From contig JAJFPB010000006.1 of NCBI GenBank assembly GCA_020881915.1, forward strand, positions 62,001 through 126,000: a stretch of DNA of 64,000 nt. The letters run 5' to 3'. The position numbers and the translations under genes are program-made. Of the stretch, positions 54,575-64,000 are shown piece after piece. Numbering within the stretch: position 1 is the stretch's first letter; every line of letters begins with the position of its first letter. The notes below the pieces were generated by a model. It was not told where the DNA came from and made no database searches. It saw only the letters and a list, made by a program, of their open reading frames with translations. This stretch comes from Paramyrothecium sp. XJ0827 (taxonomy: Eukaryota > Ascomycota > Sordariomycetes > Hypocreales > Stachybotryaceae).

Positions 54575-56431
54575 ACGTACATGTATAGCGAGTGGCCCAG
54601 CATAGCGAGTGGCCCAAAAATCCCTCAATCTACATCATCACTAAAAGATCAATTGATTTACCACAATTAAGTATGTCAAGCCAAAGAAATGAAGCTAATC
54701 TTCATCTTGCACTTCAAGCCCTTCAATCAAACCCAAAATTAAGCCTGCGACGCGCTGCAGCTATCTATAATATCCCTCGCAAAACACTAGGTCGTCGGCA
54801 ACAGGGCATACAGTCCCGACGCGATGCTGTGGCCAATTCACGTAAACTATCTGATCTTGAAGAACAGACGATAGTTGAGTATATCCTTGACCTGGATATA
54901 CGAGGGTTTTCCCCGGCTTTGTGGTGTTGAAGATATGGCCAATCGACTGCTTGCTGATCGCGATGCGCCTCCTGTTGGAACACGCTGGGCTTCAACCTTT
55001 GTCAAGAGGCAACCACAGCTCAAGACGCGTTTCTTTCGCAGATATAACTATCAGAGAGCTAAATGCGAAGATCCAGTCGCAATAAACGCGTGGTTCTTTA
55101 CTTATAGAGAACACAATCGCGAAGTATGGCATAAGATCAAATGATTGGTACAACTTTGATGAGACAGGCTTTATGATGGGCGTTATTGCGAGCGGCATGG
55201 TTGTTACAGGTACAGAAAGGCGTGCAAATCCTAAAAGGGTTCAGCCGGGAAACCGTGAGTGGGTTACAGCGATTCAATCGATCAATGCAGAAGGTTGGGC
55301 GCTGCCGCCGTTCATCATTGTTGCGGGCCAGTATCATCTCTCTAGTTGGTATCGAGAAAGCAACCTCCCGGGCAACTGGGCTATTGCAACCACTAAGAAT
55401 GGCTGGACTGATAACAAGACGGGCCTCGAGTGGCTAAAGCACTTCAATCGGCATACAATTAAAAGATCAAATGGTGCCTATCGTCTTCTGATCCTTGACG
55501 GGCATGAAAGCCACCACTCGGTGGCTTTTGAGGATTTCTGCAAGGACAATAAGATCATTACCCTCTGTATGCCGCCTCATTCATCTCATCTACTCCAGCC
55601 GCTTGATGTGGGTTGCTTTGGGCCGCTGAAAAAGCTTATGGTCGAGAAATTGAGCAGTTAATCAAATGCTCTATTACACACATCTCAAAGACCGAGTTCT
55701 TTCCTGCCTTCCACGCCGCACATCGAGCCACTATGATAAAGGATAATATCCAGGGAGGCTTCAGAGGGGCCGGGCTTGTTCCTCTTGATGCGAACCATGT
55801 GATCTCGAAGCTTGATATCCAACTACGAACTCCAACGCCTCTTTCAGGTGAGCCGGAGCTTCCGGCCCTTGGACTTCAAAGACGCCAAAGACGGTCAGGG
55901 AAACCGAATCTCAATCTGAATATCTAAGGAGACGAATTGAGAGACATCATAGTAGCTCTCCGGCATCGATTATTGAGGCCTTGAAGTCAATGACTAAGGG
56001 AACTAAGGCAGTATTGCATGAGATGACATTATTGAGGGCTGAGATTAAGGATCTTCGAGAGGCAAATGAGATACTAAGTCGGCGCCGCAGGGAAAAAAAG
56101 AAACGCCTACGCAATGGAGGGACGATGACTGTAGAGGAAGGTCAGGCATCAATTGATCAAACAGATGTGAATATGCAGATAGCGGCCGAATCGTCGAGGA
56201 GAGGTGGTCAAGGAAGGTCAGTGCAACCGAGGGAAATGCGCTGTGGTGTATGCGGCAAGCCCGGGCATAATGCAAGAACATGCAAGGTAGATATTCCAGC
56301 TGCTGGAGATGAGTATAGTAGTTAGTTTTAAATGATTAAATGGTCTGTTGTGTTTTTATTGAAGTTCCTGCCTTGGGGGTTGGGATTTTTGGGCCACTCG
56401 CTATGCTGGGCCACTCGCTATACATGTACGT
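54575..56431 (+). mobile_element. Pogo/Fot-type DNA transposon, copy 2
   Basis: 1,857 bp, flanked by TA (54573-54574 and 56432-56433). The perfect inverted repeats begin ACGTACATG, like copy 1, followed by two 17-bp near-repeats of different sequence (TATAGCGAGTGGCCCAG, CATAGCGAGTGGCCCAA). It encodes a broken transposase on the plus strand. Confidence 0.95.
54673..56325 (+). pseudogene. Pogo/Fot transposase, multiple one-base indels
   Basis: Close relative of the copy-1 transposase. The N-terminal helix-turn-helix (LSLRRAAAIYNIPRKTLGRR) starts at ATG 54673. A deletion near 54908, an insertion near 55090 and a deletion near 55630 split the DDE domain, whose motifs (YNFDETGFMMGV, LLILDGHESHHS, HSSHLLQPLDVGCF) remain readable in successive frames. 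A fourth frame change near 55878, shared with copy 1, leads to the C-terminal region (SSSPASIIEALKSM, LREANEILSRRRREKKKRLR) and the CCHC knuckle CGVCGKPGHNARTC, ending at 56323-56325. Inactive. Confidence 0.9.
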
Positions 56432-56488
56432 TAAGTTAAGTTATTCTCTATATTGTGTCGACCCAAGAGCACCGTTGAGCATATTTGC

Positions 56489-57995
56489 TCAAATTTTGAT
56501 CCAGAAGCCCTTGAGTTCTTTCCTCCTCTTAACCTCACGTGCGGCAACCAGTACTACAAAGCTGGCTATCATGCAGGATCCCGCAAACATCTGTGCTCCG
56601 AGATAGCCACCTTTGCCACTCACCAACACGCCTGAGAGCGGAGGGCCTATGAGGGCTCCGAAACCAATCACAGTATTGAGCATTCCCAACAGAGCTCCTT
56701 GCTTTGCAGGATCAAAAACCACACTCGCCAGTGCTGAAGGCGCAAGACTCTGCACACCACCCATGCAGAGACTGAAGAAAACAGTCCATACATATAACCT
56801 TGTTGTGCTTGTCACGCCAGACCACGTGTACATAGCTACTGCAGTCAATGCCACATGAACCATAAACATATTTAATGACCCCATCTTTAAAGCGGTTATG
56901 CTGGGAAACAGACGGCCGATTATGCCCGCACCGTTCAACACCAAAATAAGATTTAGCGAGTCTTGATACGTCAATCCCTGGATGCTTCGTGCGTATGAAC
57001 CCAGGAAAAAGAAGGGGAAGAATACCCTATATAGGTCTATATCGTAAGAGTTAATCGCCGCTGCTTAGTACGGTGGCTGCGTCTCTCAGGAGTGAACTAC
57101 AGCTCCATGCCAGGTTTGGTACTTACCAGGAATGAGCCAACTGCAAAGAGCGTATACTCAAGCTTCCGGAAAGTGCGCCACTCAATCATGGGCGCCTTCG
57201 TACTCTTGGCAATTCTTCCGGGCTTTACCGTCGCTAGCGCCAATGCCAAAGTGACCAACTGTACGAATCCAATGACTCTTGTTGTCCAGCCGAAACCAAT
57301 CGTCGGCAACAGCGTTCTGACAATGCTGGGAAAGACAAGTCCGCCCACCGTGCTTCCAGAGGCCGCAATGGCCGTGGCGAGAGCTCTCTTGGTGGTAAAG
57401 TAGGTTGATATGACTGTCATGGATGGTGTGAATACCAAACCGTTGCCTAGCCCGCAGCATAGACCCTGAGCCAGGAACAGTTGCCAGTATGTCGTCGAGA
57501 CCGATGTCGTGAATGTACCGAGCAGAATCAGAACAGATCCCGCAATCACTGTGGCCCTAAAGTGACCTGCGTCGGTAAGCGCACCAGCTGCGGTGCCCAT
57601 GAAGAATAAAAGAAAGACTTCGAAAGAGCCTATCCAAGCAATGTCGGAGGACGAACGGTCTAGAGTCGTGGTATAATACAGCTGGAAAACGCCGAACGAA
57701 GTGAAAACGCCCCTAGCTCTGATTAATTGCCGGCTTCCATGTGCGTAGCAATCATACCATACCATGTATTCATTATGATGAAGAATCCAGAAACAACTAG
57801 TTATCTGTTAATTGTTATCGATGCAGCGAAATACCAGGGTTACTTACCAGACATCCATGCCCAAAAGCCACCGTCGGGTGCCATGATTACTGATGTAGGA
57901 GTGGTTTCCTGTGGCATATTGTCGGCCTCCTTGGAATACGCCAAGGGTTCAGACTGAACTACTTTGGGGAGCGTTATCGTCTTCGAGGTCATCAT
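56489..57995 (-). CDS. MFS transporter, monocarboxylate (MCT/MCH) type
   Basis: Plasma-membrane transporter of the fungal monocarboxylate-like group; the substrate is unknown. Exon 1 (57995-57848) ends in the family signature APDGGFWAWMS. Exon 2 (57796-57763, 34 nt) encodes GFFIIMNTW. Exon 3 (57712-57127) holds SFGVFQLYYTTTL and several helices (CCGLGNGLVFTPS). The last part (about 57026-56489) holds VFFPFFFLGSYARSIQGLTY to the end. Introns 1 and 2 (51 and 50 nt) are canonical and in frame. Intron 3 has a clear donor (GTAAGT at 57126) and acceptor (TATATAG at 57027), but joining them shifts the frame by one base. I found no alternative, so either a base is missing or the gene is broken there. 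Confidence 0.75.
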
Positions 57996-58819
57996 ATTTC
58001 GTCTTCGGTATTGAAATCACCAGATCGAGGAGGAAGATCAGCGATGACCAGAGAAAAAGTCAAAGCGTTAACAACTTTTCGACGTTCGAAAGAACAGTCA
58101 GAATGCATTCTTAACAAATACATGAACGCAGAATAGGCATAGAGGAAGCTATTTATGTAAAAAGAGACGCGCTCTAGTAAGAGTGCCTAATGTCATTGCC
58201 CAAAAAAAAAAAACCCCCCCCAAAAAACCCCTTTGCCTTCTTTGTTTGCATACGCCTAGCAATATGTATACATTAATAAGCCTCAGAAACAAGCAGCTTG
58301 CACGCACTTACCATACCCACGTCTGCACAATCGCCACAATGGTGTAAGCGAGATTATTGAGGAGCTACTCACGCCGATGGAGGGAATTTTAGCGCCACCA
58401 TGGACGCTACAACATGAGGCAACGCACTAAGCTGAATACGGTGACATAACCCGTGAGCCACTCAGAGATCTTGATGGTGAGGATCCTTGGAAAGGTCCTT
58501 GCAACATGGGATTACAAAAGATTGCCGTGGTTGATCAGCAACATGTCATAATTATTTCAATCGCGTTCCGTAATGCATTCTTGCGTAAGCATGTTCGTTC
58601 CATTTGTAAGATTTGCAAATTTCATGACCGAAAATGCGGGCATGATTGTTCTGTGCGGGTACAAATGAACATCCACCAACGATTATATATATGCTTTGCC
58701 GGATCTTTGGCTGTTCTTAACTCACTTGTTCATTCTACGAGGCTAGTTGTCACCAACCATCTTAACAATCTCCATATTATCCCAATTCTTCTCGCCTCAC
58801 CGAAGAGTAGCCTCCAATC
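57996..58819. other. Intergenic between divergent genes
   Basis: Shared upstream region of the MFS and hydrolase genes. Contains a low-complexity A11/C9/A6/C4 block near 58201-58230 and a TATATATA box near 58684, about 135 bp before the hydrolase start. Confidence 0.5.
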
Positions 58820-59632
58820 ATGGCTAGTTCCGGTTCAACCAGCATCGTGAGCGTCACCTTTATTGGGACTGCCACTGCCATCATCGATATCGCCGGAGTC
58901 AGGTTCTTGACCGATCCCTTCTTCTCGCCGGCGGGCACATCTTTCGAATATGCGCCACATGTCATCCTCAGAAACGCTCACAACCCCGCTCTCGATATGA
59001 AGGATCTACCACCCATTGATGCCGTCCTGCTTAGCCATGAGGATCATTGGGATAACCTGGACGCTCTCGGACGCCAGCTTCTTGACGGACGATATGTTTT
59101 CACCACAGTGGATGGCGCGAAGAACTTGGCTCCTCGGCCAGGCGTCCGTGGCATGCGTCCTTGGGAAGAGACGTTTATCACCTTGGGCGGCAAGACATTC
59201 CAAATCGTGGCTACTCCTTGCGTTCATGTTCCGGGTGGCGAGTGCACTGGCTTCATTGTCACGACGGAGTTGTTGGGTCATGCCGCCGACGGCCGTCCAA
59301 ACGCTGTGTACTTTACTGGCGATACCGTTTACATGCCAGAGCTTTCTCGAATGGCTGAGAAATTCCACATTGTGGCCGCCATCATGAACACTGGCGAAGC
59401 CAAAGGTGTAATAGAGCCCCCGCCAGCCCCGCCGATCCAGATAACAATGGGTGGCGAGCAGGCTGCTCGTTTGTATCGGGACATCAAGGCGGACTGGATT
59501 GTCCCTATGCATTTTGATGAATGGGAACATTTCACTCAGCACAAAGATGACCTCGCCAAGACGTTCGAAGAGGAAGGTGTTATAGACAAGGTTATCTGGT
59601 TGGTTCCCGGAAAGCCGGTTAGGATACTGTAA
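58820..59632 (+). CDS. Metallo-beta-lactamase-fold hydrolase (UlaG-like)
   Basis: 270 aa, no introns, start ATG 58820 (tcATGg). The metal-binding signature is LLSHEDHWDNLD (HxDHxD form), preceded by the strands TFIGTATAIIDIAG and VRFLTDPFF and followed by ATPCVHVPGGE, AVYFTGDTVYMP and IVPMHFDEWEHF. The order and length match the L-ascorbate-6-phosphate lactonase/UlaG-like group of the metallo-beta-lactamase superfamily. Substrate unknown; probably cytosolic, as there is no signal peptide. The gene looks complete. Confidence 0.88.
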   Translation: MASSGSTSIVSVTFIGTATAIIDIAGVRFLTDPFFSPAGTSFEYAPHVILRNAHNPALDMKDLPPIDAVLLSHEDHWDNLDALGRQLLDGRYVFTTVDGAKNLAPRPGVRGMRPWEETFITLGGKTFQIVATPCVHVPGGECTGFIVTTELLGHAADGRPNAVYFTGDTVYMPELSRMAEKFHIVAAIMNTGEAKGVIEPPPAPPIQITMGGEQAARLYRDIKADWIVPMHFDEWEHFTQHKDDLAKTFEEEGVIDKVIWLVPGKPVRIL

Positions 59633-60186
59633 GCACTGTTCGGAGCTTGCGCCATGTGAGCAAGTGGAAGCATAAGGGTTGAACAGTACTTCTTCACGCA
59701 GTCTCCCAGTATCTGAATTGCAAGCCAAAGTGCAGTACTAGATCTGGTTCGCAGATTTGCTGTTGGATCGATGCAAGACGCAAAAGTTTCGCCGTTTGGA
59801 TTATTAGAGTCGGTAGCTCAATTTTCTGCATTATGGATAGATTTATAGATTTTGTCATCCCAATACCGAGTAGTACGTCGCCTGGAAATCCACTGCCATA
59901 TCCAAGCTCAAGATTCAATTGTATGCTCAATCAAAAACTCATACCCCCTAGATCGCAATGTCTGGACCACACGTTGTTGCCAAGCATACAGGTCGTCATT
60001 ATACGTCCCTTCTTTCTTGATGAAATCGCGTACCACACAAAGAGGCATGATGGTGGACGCAGCACCGGACAGCTTGAATTCTTCAGAAACCAGATAATCC
60101 ATACTCCGGAGGATCAAAGACGATAGGTGAACTACCATATCGACAGAGACCGACGTTAGATGACGAGGCATTATCTGAGCGCCGAG
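59633..60186. other. Intergenic up to the hAT element
   Basis: Nothing recognised. The eight bases before the hAT end (GCGCCGAG) do not match the eight after it (CATGCGTT). Confidence 0.5.
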
Positions 60187-63100
60187 CAGGGTTGAAAGCC
60201 ACTCCACTCAATCCACTCGCTGCTCGAGTGGAGTGGGTAGATCATAATCCACTGAATACCTCAGTATAGTGGATCCACTGGAAGCCGTCGTGGATTAGGG
60301 TGGATTAGGGTGGATTGGGTGGATTGGCAAGTGCCTCTATTCACGATGGTGAAGCTATTCTCGAAGGCTTTGCCCACCTAAGCGCCCAGTTTCAACTTCC
60401 AGAAGCTCCAAGTGAGCCTATCTCCAACTGGCTTCCATCTCGTCTTGAGCGCTCGCCGCCTGAGTTAGCCACTGTGTTGCCCACCCTTCAAGCTGCTGAT
60501 CTGACATCTGACCCAATTCGACGTTGACTTTTTCTTCTTGTACCGAGATAAAGACGGGATCCAAATCGTGAATAATACCCGCCCCTCAGCCATGAACGCA
60601 ATACCTGGCACATCCCGATAATCTGGGCTTCAAGTTGGTGGCGCAGAGGGTTCACCATCCGGCCTGATGCTGAGAAGAGTCGCTCACATTCTGCAGACAT
60701 GGGTTGTATTGTGAGAAAATCAAGCGCCATTCGCGATAAGTTTGAATACTTGAATCGCTTTTCGTGCCAGTAAGCGAGAGGATCGTCGATTGAGCCATCG
60801 CCGCTTTCGCAGTGCGTAACCCAATGGAGGTATTCGTCCTCGCCTGGCGTGAGGCCATCGTGACCTGCTTCTGGCGCTATGTAGCGGTTTCGTTGAAGGT
60901 ATTCCTGGAATGGATTGTCTGAAGTCTTCTGCTTCTTAGGAACTGGCTCAACGGCTGATAGGCTCTCTCCGGGCAAAGTGGCCTCCCGATACTCAAAACG
61001 CCACACGTCGTGAACAATTCTTTTCGCCTCGTCAATCCACTCGGGGTGGTCATTCCAGTTGCGTTCAAACCATTTCCACCGGTATGCTGGATGGAGCGCC
61101 AGTCCAGCATAGTAGATGGGCGTCTCGCTCAATATCTCGTAGTACTCATTCAGCTTCTGCCAGCCCAAATTGATGTTGATCCTGAAGTGTTCAGGATCAG
61201 GGAAGTCCTTAGCGATATCCTTGAAGCGTTCAAGCTGCTCAAGAAGGAATTCAAATCCTTGAATCACGTCCCAAATATTGCCATAAGACCCAGTCCACCC
61301 ACGCTTCCGCTTGCGGATCTGGCCGTCGCCTTCGAGCATTTTGACCGTAGCTTCATAGTAGCTTAGGATCTGCGCAAATATTTCGACCACCTCCCAGTCC
61401 TTGTCGGATAGCTGGTTTTCTGGCTGGCAAATAAAAGGCAACACGAGTGACTTCTTAGGACCGCCCTTTTTGGTCTTGTTTTGCTGTTCGAACTCGATTC
61501 GATAGAGGGCAATTAATCGCTCGATATAGTCGCGAAGCAGTAGGGCTCGTCGTATCATATACAATTGCGACAACCATCTGGTATCGTTGTCCAAAATAAC
61601 ATCCAACGGCTTTCTGGCGTTGAGTTTGGGGTCAGACGACTTGGCGAAGGCTTCATGTTGGATGCTGCGCAGCATGTTTGTCAACAAGTCCGATCTGTGG
61701 ATAGCCACCACGAGATTATGCAATTTGCCTGCTGGTCCCTTCTTGCGCCAAATCAAGTGTTCTGCTTCAGTAACAGGCTCTGCCCCTGATATCCGCCGCT
61801 GAAAAGCATCAGCATCGTGGCCAAATAGAATGGCTTTGGCAGAGAGGTTCAAAGTATGCCCAAAACAGCGCCCTCGCCTGCGGGACCCTACAAAGCCGAG
61901 CTCTCCACCAATAATCTCCATAGCGGTATCATTGTTTTTCGCATTGTCAAGCGTGAAATAGCCAATCTTGTCTTGGATCTGATACGATTCAATTACGTCG
62001 AGGATTTCAGCGGCGATATTAGGCCCTGTGTGCCTGGCGCTGACTTCAGGGAGCCCAAGCGTAATCTTACAAGGCTTGTTGTTTTCGTCCCTAAAGAAGC
62101 AACAGATACCATATAAGGCGTGTCGGTTTCCAGACCGCCAGCCGTCGAAAGAGATGTGGACAAGGCCGGGCGCCTTGCACAAGACCTCAATCACCTTGTG
62201 CTTGTGTTGTTCGAACGCGACGACGATCTTTTGTCGAACCGTCGTATGGGTAATATTGGCCTTGCGTGCTGAAACTGACGGGTTCAAGTAATCGAAGATA
62301 GCTTGGAGTTCTGCTTCTTCAGCAACAGAAAAAGCGTGATTCTTGGCCACGATCCAGTTGACCAGAAGCCTCCGGAAGTGTTCCTTGCCGAAGCGCTTGA
62401 TAAAGCCATTCGCAATTGCTGGTTCCCGGGGGTCGTGTAGATTAAGTTTCATGGATTCCGCGAGAGTCTGTTGCCCCGTAGACTTCCCGCTCTTAGAATT
62501 CGCCTTCCTCTCAGCAGTTCCTTTGGTCCTGCCAGGCGGAGCGCGAATCCCGTGGTCATTGAACAGATGATTGTACGCGTTGTGAATGCCATCAGCTTCG
62601 AAATGACGTGGGTGTAGGGCATTCTTGCGAATGCACGCTTGGCAAACCCATCTGCGGTCGCCTTCCTTTTGGATGTCATAACCAAAATGCCAGGCCCAAC
62701 AACGCGTTTCTCTAGCTCGCTCAGAGGATGCCCAGCCCGGGAAATGCCTCCAGAGCGTACATTCGTACTGGTCATCGCTTGCAGAACGGGTCGTGGATGT
62801 CGAGAGAGGGGTCGGAATTGAACGGGGAGGATAGGGCGTCGGACAGGGCGTCGATTCGGGGCCGACCCGAAACCGCTGTCGGAAACATCGACCCAAGAAT
62901 CAGGCGAGGCCATGGTAAAAGATGGCTTGGTCATGTCGATAGCATGGTGGCAGTCAAAGGTCAGCAGGTTGTCGAGGGAGCGCAACCAACGCGTCCAACG
63001 CGACGAGGTGCCACATTATTTCCGCGTCTTGCAAATGTTTTGGGTACTTCCTGCTCAAGGCAAGTCGTGAGTGTCGTAAAGGGGCTGACTTGGGTAAGTC

Positions 63101-63703
63101 CCTCTCCAGTACGTACTGACGCAGTAAATGTAACTCGCAATTGTTCGCGTAGTGTTGAGATAATGAAGACTCTGAACGCGTTTTTCGAATCGCCTCGCAG
63201 AAGTTTATTGAATAGTATAAATTTCGAACCATGAATCCAAAACGAGGATGGTCGAGGTACACGAAATACTATTTTGGAACTGAACAACATACGAATATCA
63301 AATGCCGTCACGATGATGTAGGATTCCATGAACAATTCTTAAGTGTACAAGTCGAGATTTATATCATTTGAATGACACCAGCCAGAATATTCGAATAGTG
63401 CCTCCTTTTATTTGCATATTTTAAAGCTGCGCTGCCTAGAAGCTTCATGATGTTTTCGATGTAGGGTAGAATAATTGCTGCGGCGGTGGGGGGCATCAGT
63501 CACTGTTAGTCCTTCTACCGAAATATATGGGCGCCCCCTAACTGCTCCACTTCCAATCCACCCAGTCCACCCACCCAACTCCACGAGATCGTCTGGTGGA
63601 TTCAGTGGATTAGCCAATCCACTAGAATTTTGGCAGTGGAGTGGACAGTGGAATCCACGAGTGGATCCACTACGTGGATTGAGTGGAGTGGCTTTCAACC
63701 CTG
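60187..63703 (-). mobile_element. Near-intact hAT transposon with 30-bp inverted ends
   Basis: 3,517 bp. Both ends carry the same 30-bp inverted repeat beginning CAGGGTTGAAAGCCACTCCA. Subterminal regions (60205-60335 and 63540-63690) are crowded with ATCCAC/GTGGAT motifs. No 8-bp target duplication: GCGCCGAG on the left, CATGCGTT on the right. Carries one transposase gene on the minus strand and about 790 bp of non-coding sequence on its right side. Confidence 0.92.
60488..62913 (-). CDS. hAT transposase, near-complete
   Basis: A single frame of about 800 codons (62896-60488) covers the whole transposase: a BED zinc finger (RRWVCQACIRK ... HLFNDHGI), the catalytic block VHISFDGWRSGNRHALYG, FTLDNAKNNDTAMEIIGGEL, KKGPAGKLHNLVVAI, VILDNDTRWLSQLYMIRR, and the C-terminal dimerisation domain (RFKYSNLSRMALDFLTIQPM, SAECERLFSASGRMVN). 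That frame has no ATG at its start; the likely N-terminus (MASPDSWVDVSDSGFGS, ATG 62913) is in another frame, and one missing base near 62866 would join them. It is therefore either just broken or affected by an assembly error. Catalytic residues appear intact. Confidence 0.88.
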
Positions 63704-64000
63704 CATGCGTTATACCTAGCCTTACCTACGGAACAGAGGGATGGTACGAAGGAAAGACTAAAACACGCCGGAGCACAACCCAGGCTAGACCCGAAACAAT
63801 CCAAACCCAACAAGGGCATCTCCTAGACGAAATAACAAGAGTGCTAAATACAGGCCTAAAGGCAATCCTGCCAGTCTGGAGAACAACCCCTACAAGCTGC
63901 CAGTACTACGAAGCAGGCATCCCTACAGCTAGGATCCTTCTAGAATCAGCCTACATGAGATTCGGACAACGCCTCTTAGCAGTAGATGAAGACCACCCAC
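63704..64000 (+). mobile_element. LINE pol fragment running off the window
   Basis: Begins exactly at the hAT right end and reads CVIPSLTYGTEGWYEGKTKT, then TRVLNTGLKAILPVWRTTPT and AGIPTARILLESAYMRFGQR, the region between reverse transcriptase and RNase H in fungal LINE pol proteins. The frame is open to base 64000. Confidence 0.75.

Noticed and set aside
58201..58230. A/C homopolymer block
   Set aside because: Low-complexity sequence between genes; no structure beyond the runs.
62954..63335. Minus-strand frames within the right part of the hAT element
   Set aside because: No domain; probably the transposase promoter and subterminal region.

Overview
The window is a gene-poor, transposon-rich block from a filamentous ascomycete (Pezizomycotina). 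The evidence is eukaryotic genes with 46-81 nt GT..AG introns carrying CTAAC/CTGAC-type branch points, two Zn2Cys6 regulators with the fungal middle-homology domain, a hydrophobin, a HET-domain gene, an NB-ARC receptor fragment and fungal transposon families (pogo/Fot, hAT, short-LTR Copia, Tad-like LINEs). The species cannot be fixed from sequence alone. No rRNA, tRNA or CRISPR was seen.

Left part (1-16.9 kb): a GNAT acetyltransferase (37-679, -), a two-repeat Myb-like protein (1381-2140, -), a bZIP factor (2941-3600, -), an unknown gene cut off by a LINE ORF1 remnant (4447-6115), a three-exon hydrophobin (6524-6983, -), a decayed gene relic (8949-9460), a small two-exon CxxC protein (10155-10542) and a six-exon Zn2Cys6 regulator (13720-15992, +).

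Middle (16.9-46 kb) is mostly mobile DNA: a Copia element with 111-bp LTRs (16922-22493) abutting a broken F-box-like gene; a secreted glycine-rich repeat protein (24523-25176, -); a gene intact apart from one in-frame TAG (26710-27240); two decayed hAT elements; LINE fragments of at least two families; a pogo/Fot element (36818-38675); an NmrA-like gene (41429-42382); a 14-3-3 gene fragment; and an 872-bp element with 82-bp inverted repeats (45134-46005).

Right part (46-64 kb): an NB-ARC receptor fragment fused tail-to-tail to a paraoxonase fragment, a HET-domain gene (47616-49670), gene fragments, a second six-exon Zn2Cys6 regulator (51761-54497), a second pogo/Fot element (54575-56431), an MFS transporter (56489-57995, -), a metallo-beta-lactamase-fold hydrolase (58820-59632) and a nearly intact hAT element (60187-63703) next to a LINE fragment running off the end.

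The host genes form no clear pathway. NLR plus HET sequences suggest a decayed allorecognition neighbourhood. Many truncated gene pieces lie beside transposons, and two elements with matching ends lack matching target duplications, which points to transposon-mediated rearrangement. Single-base indels recur at homopolymers in otherwise young elements, so some frame breaks may be assembly errors.
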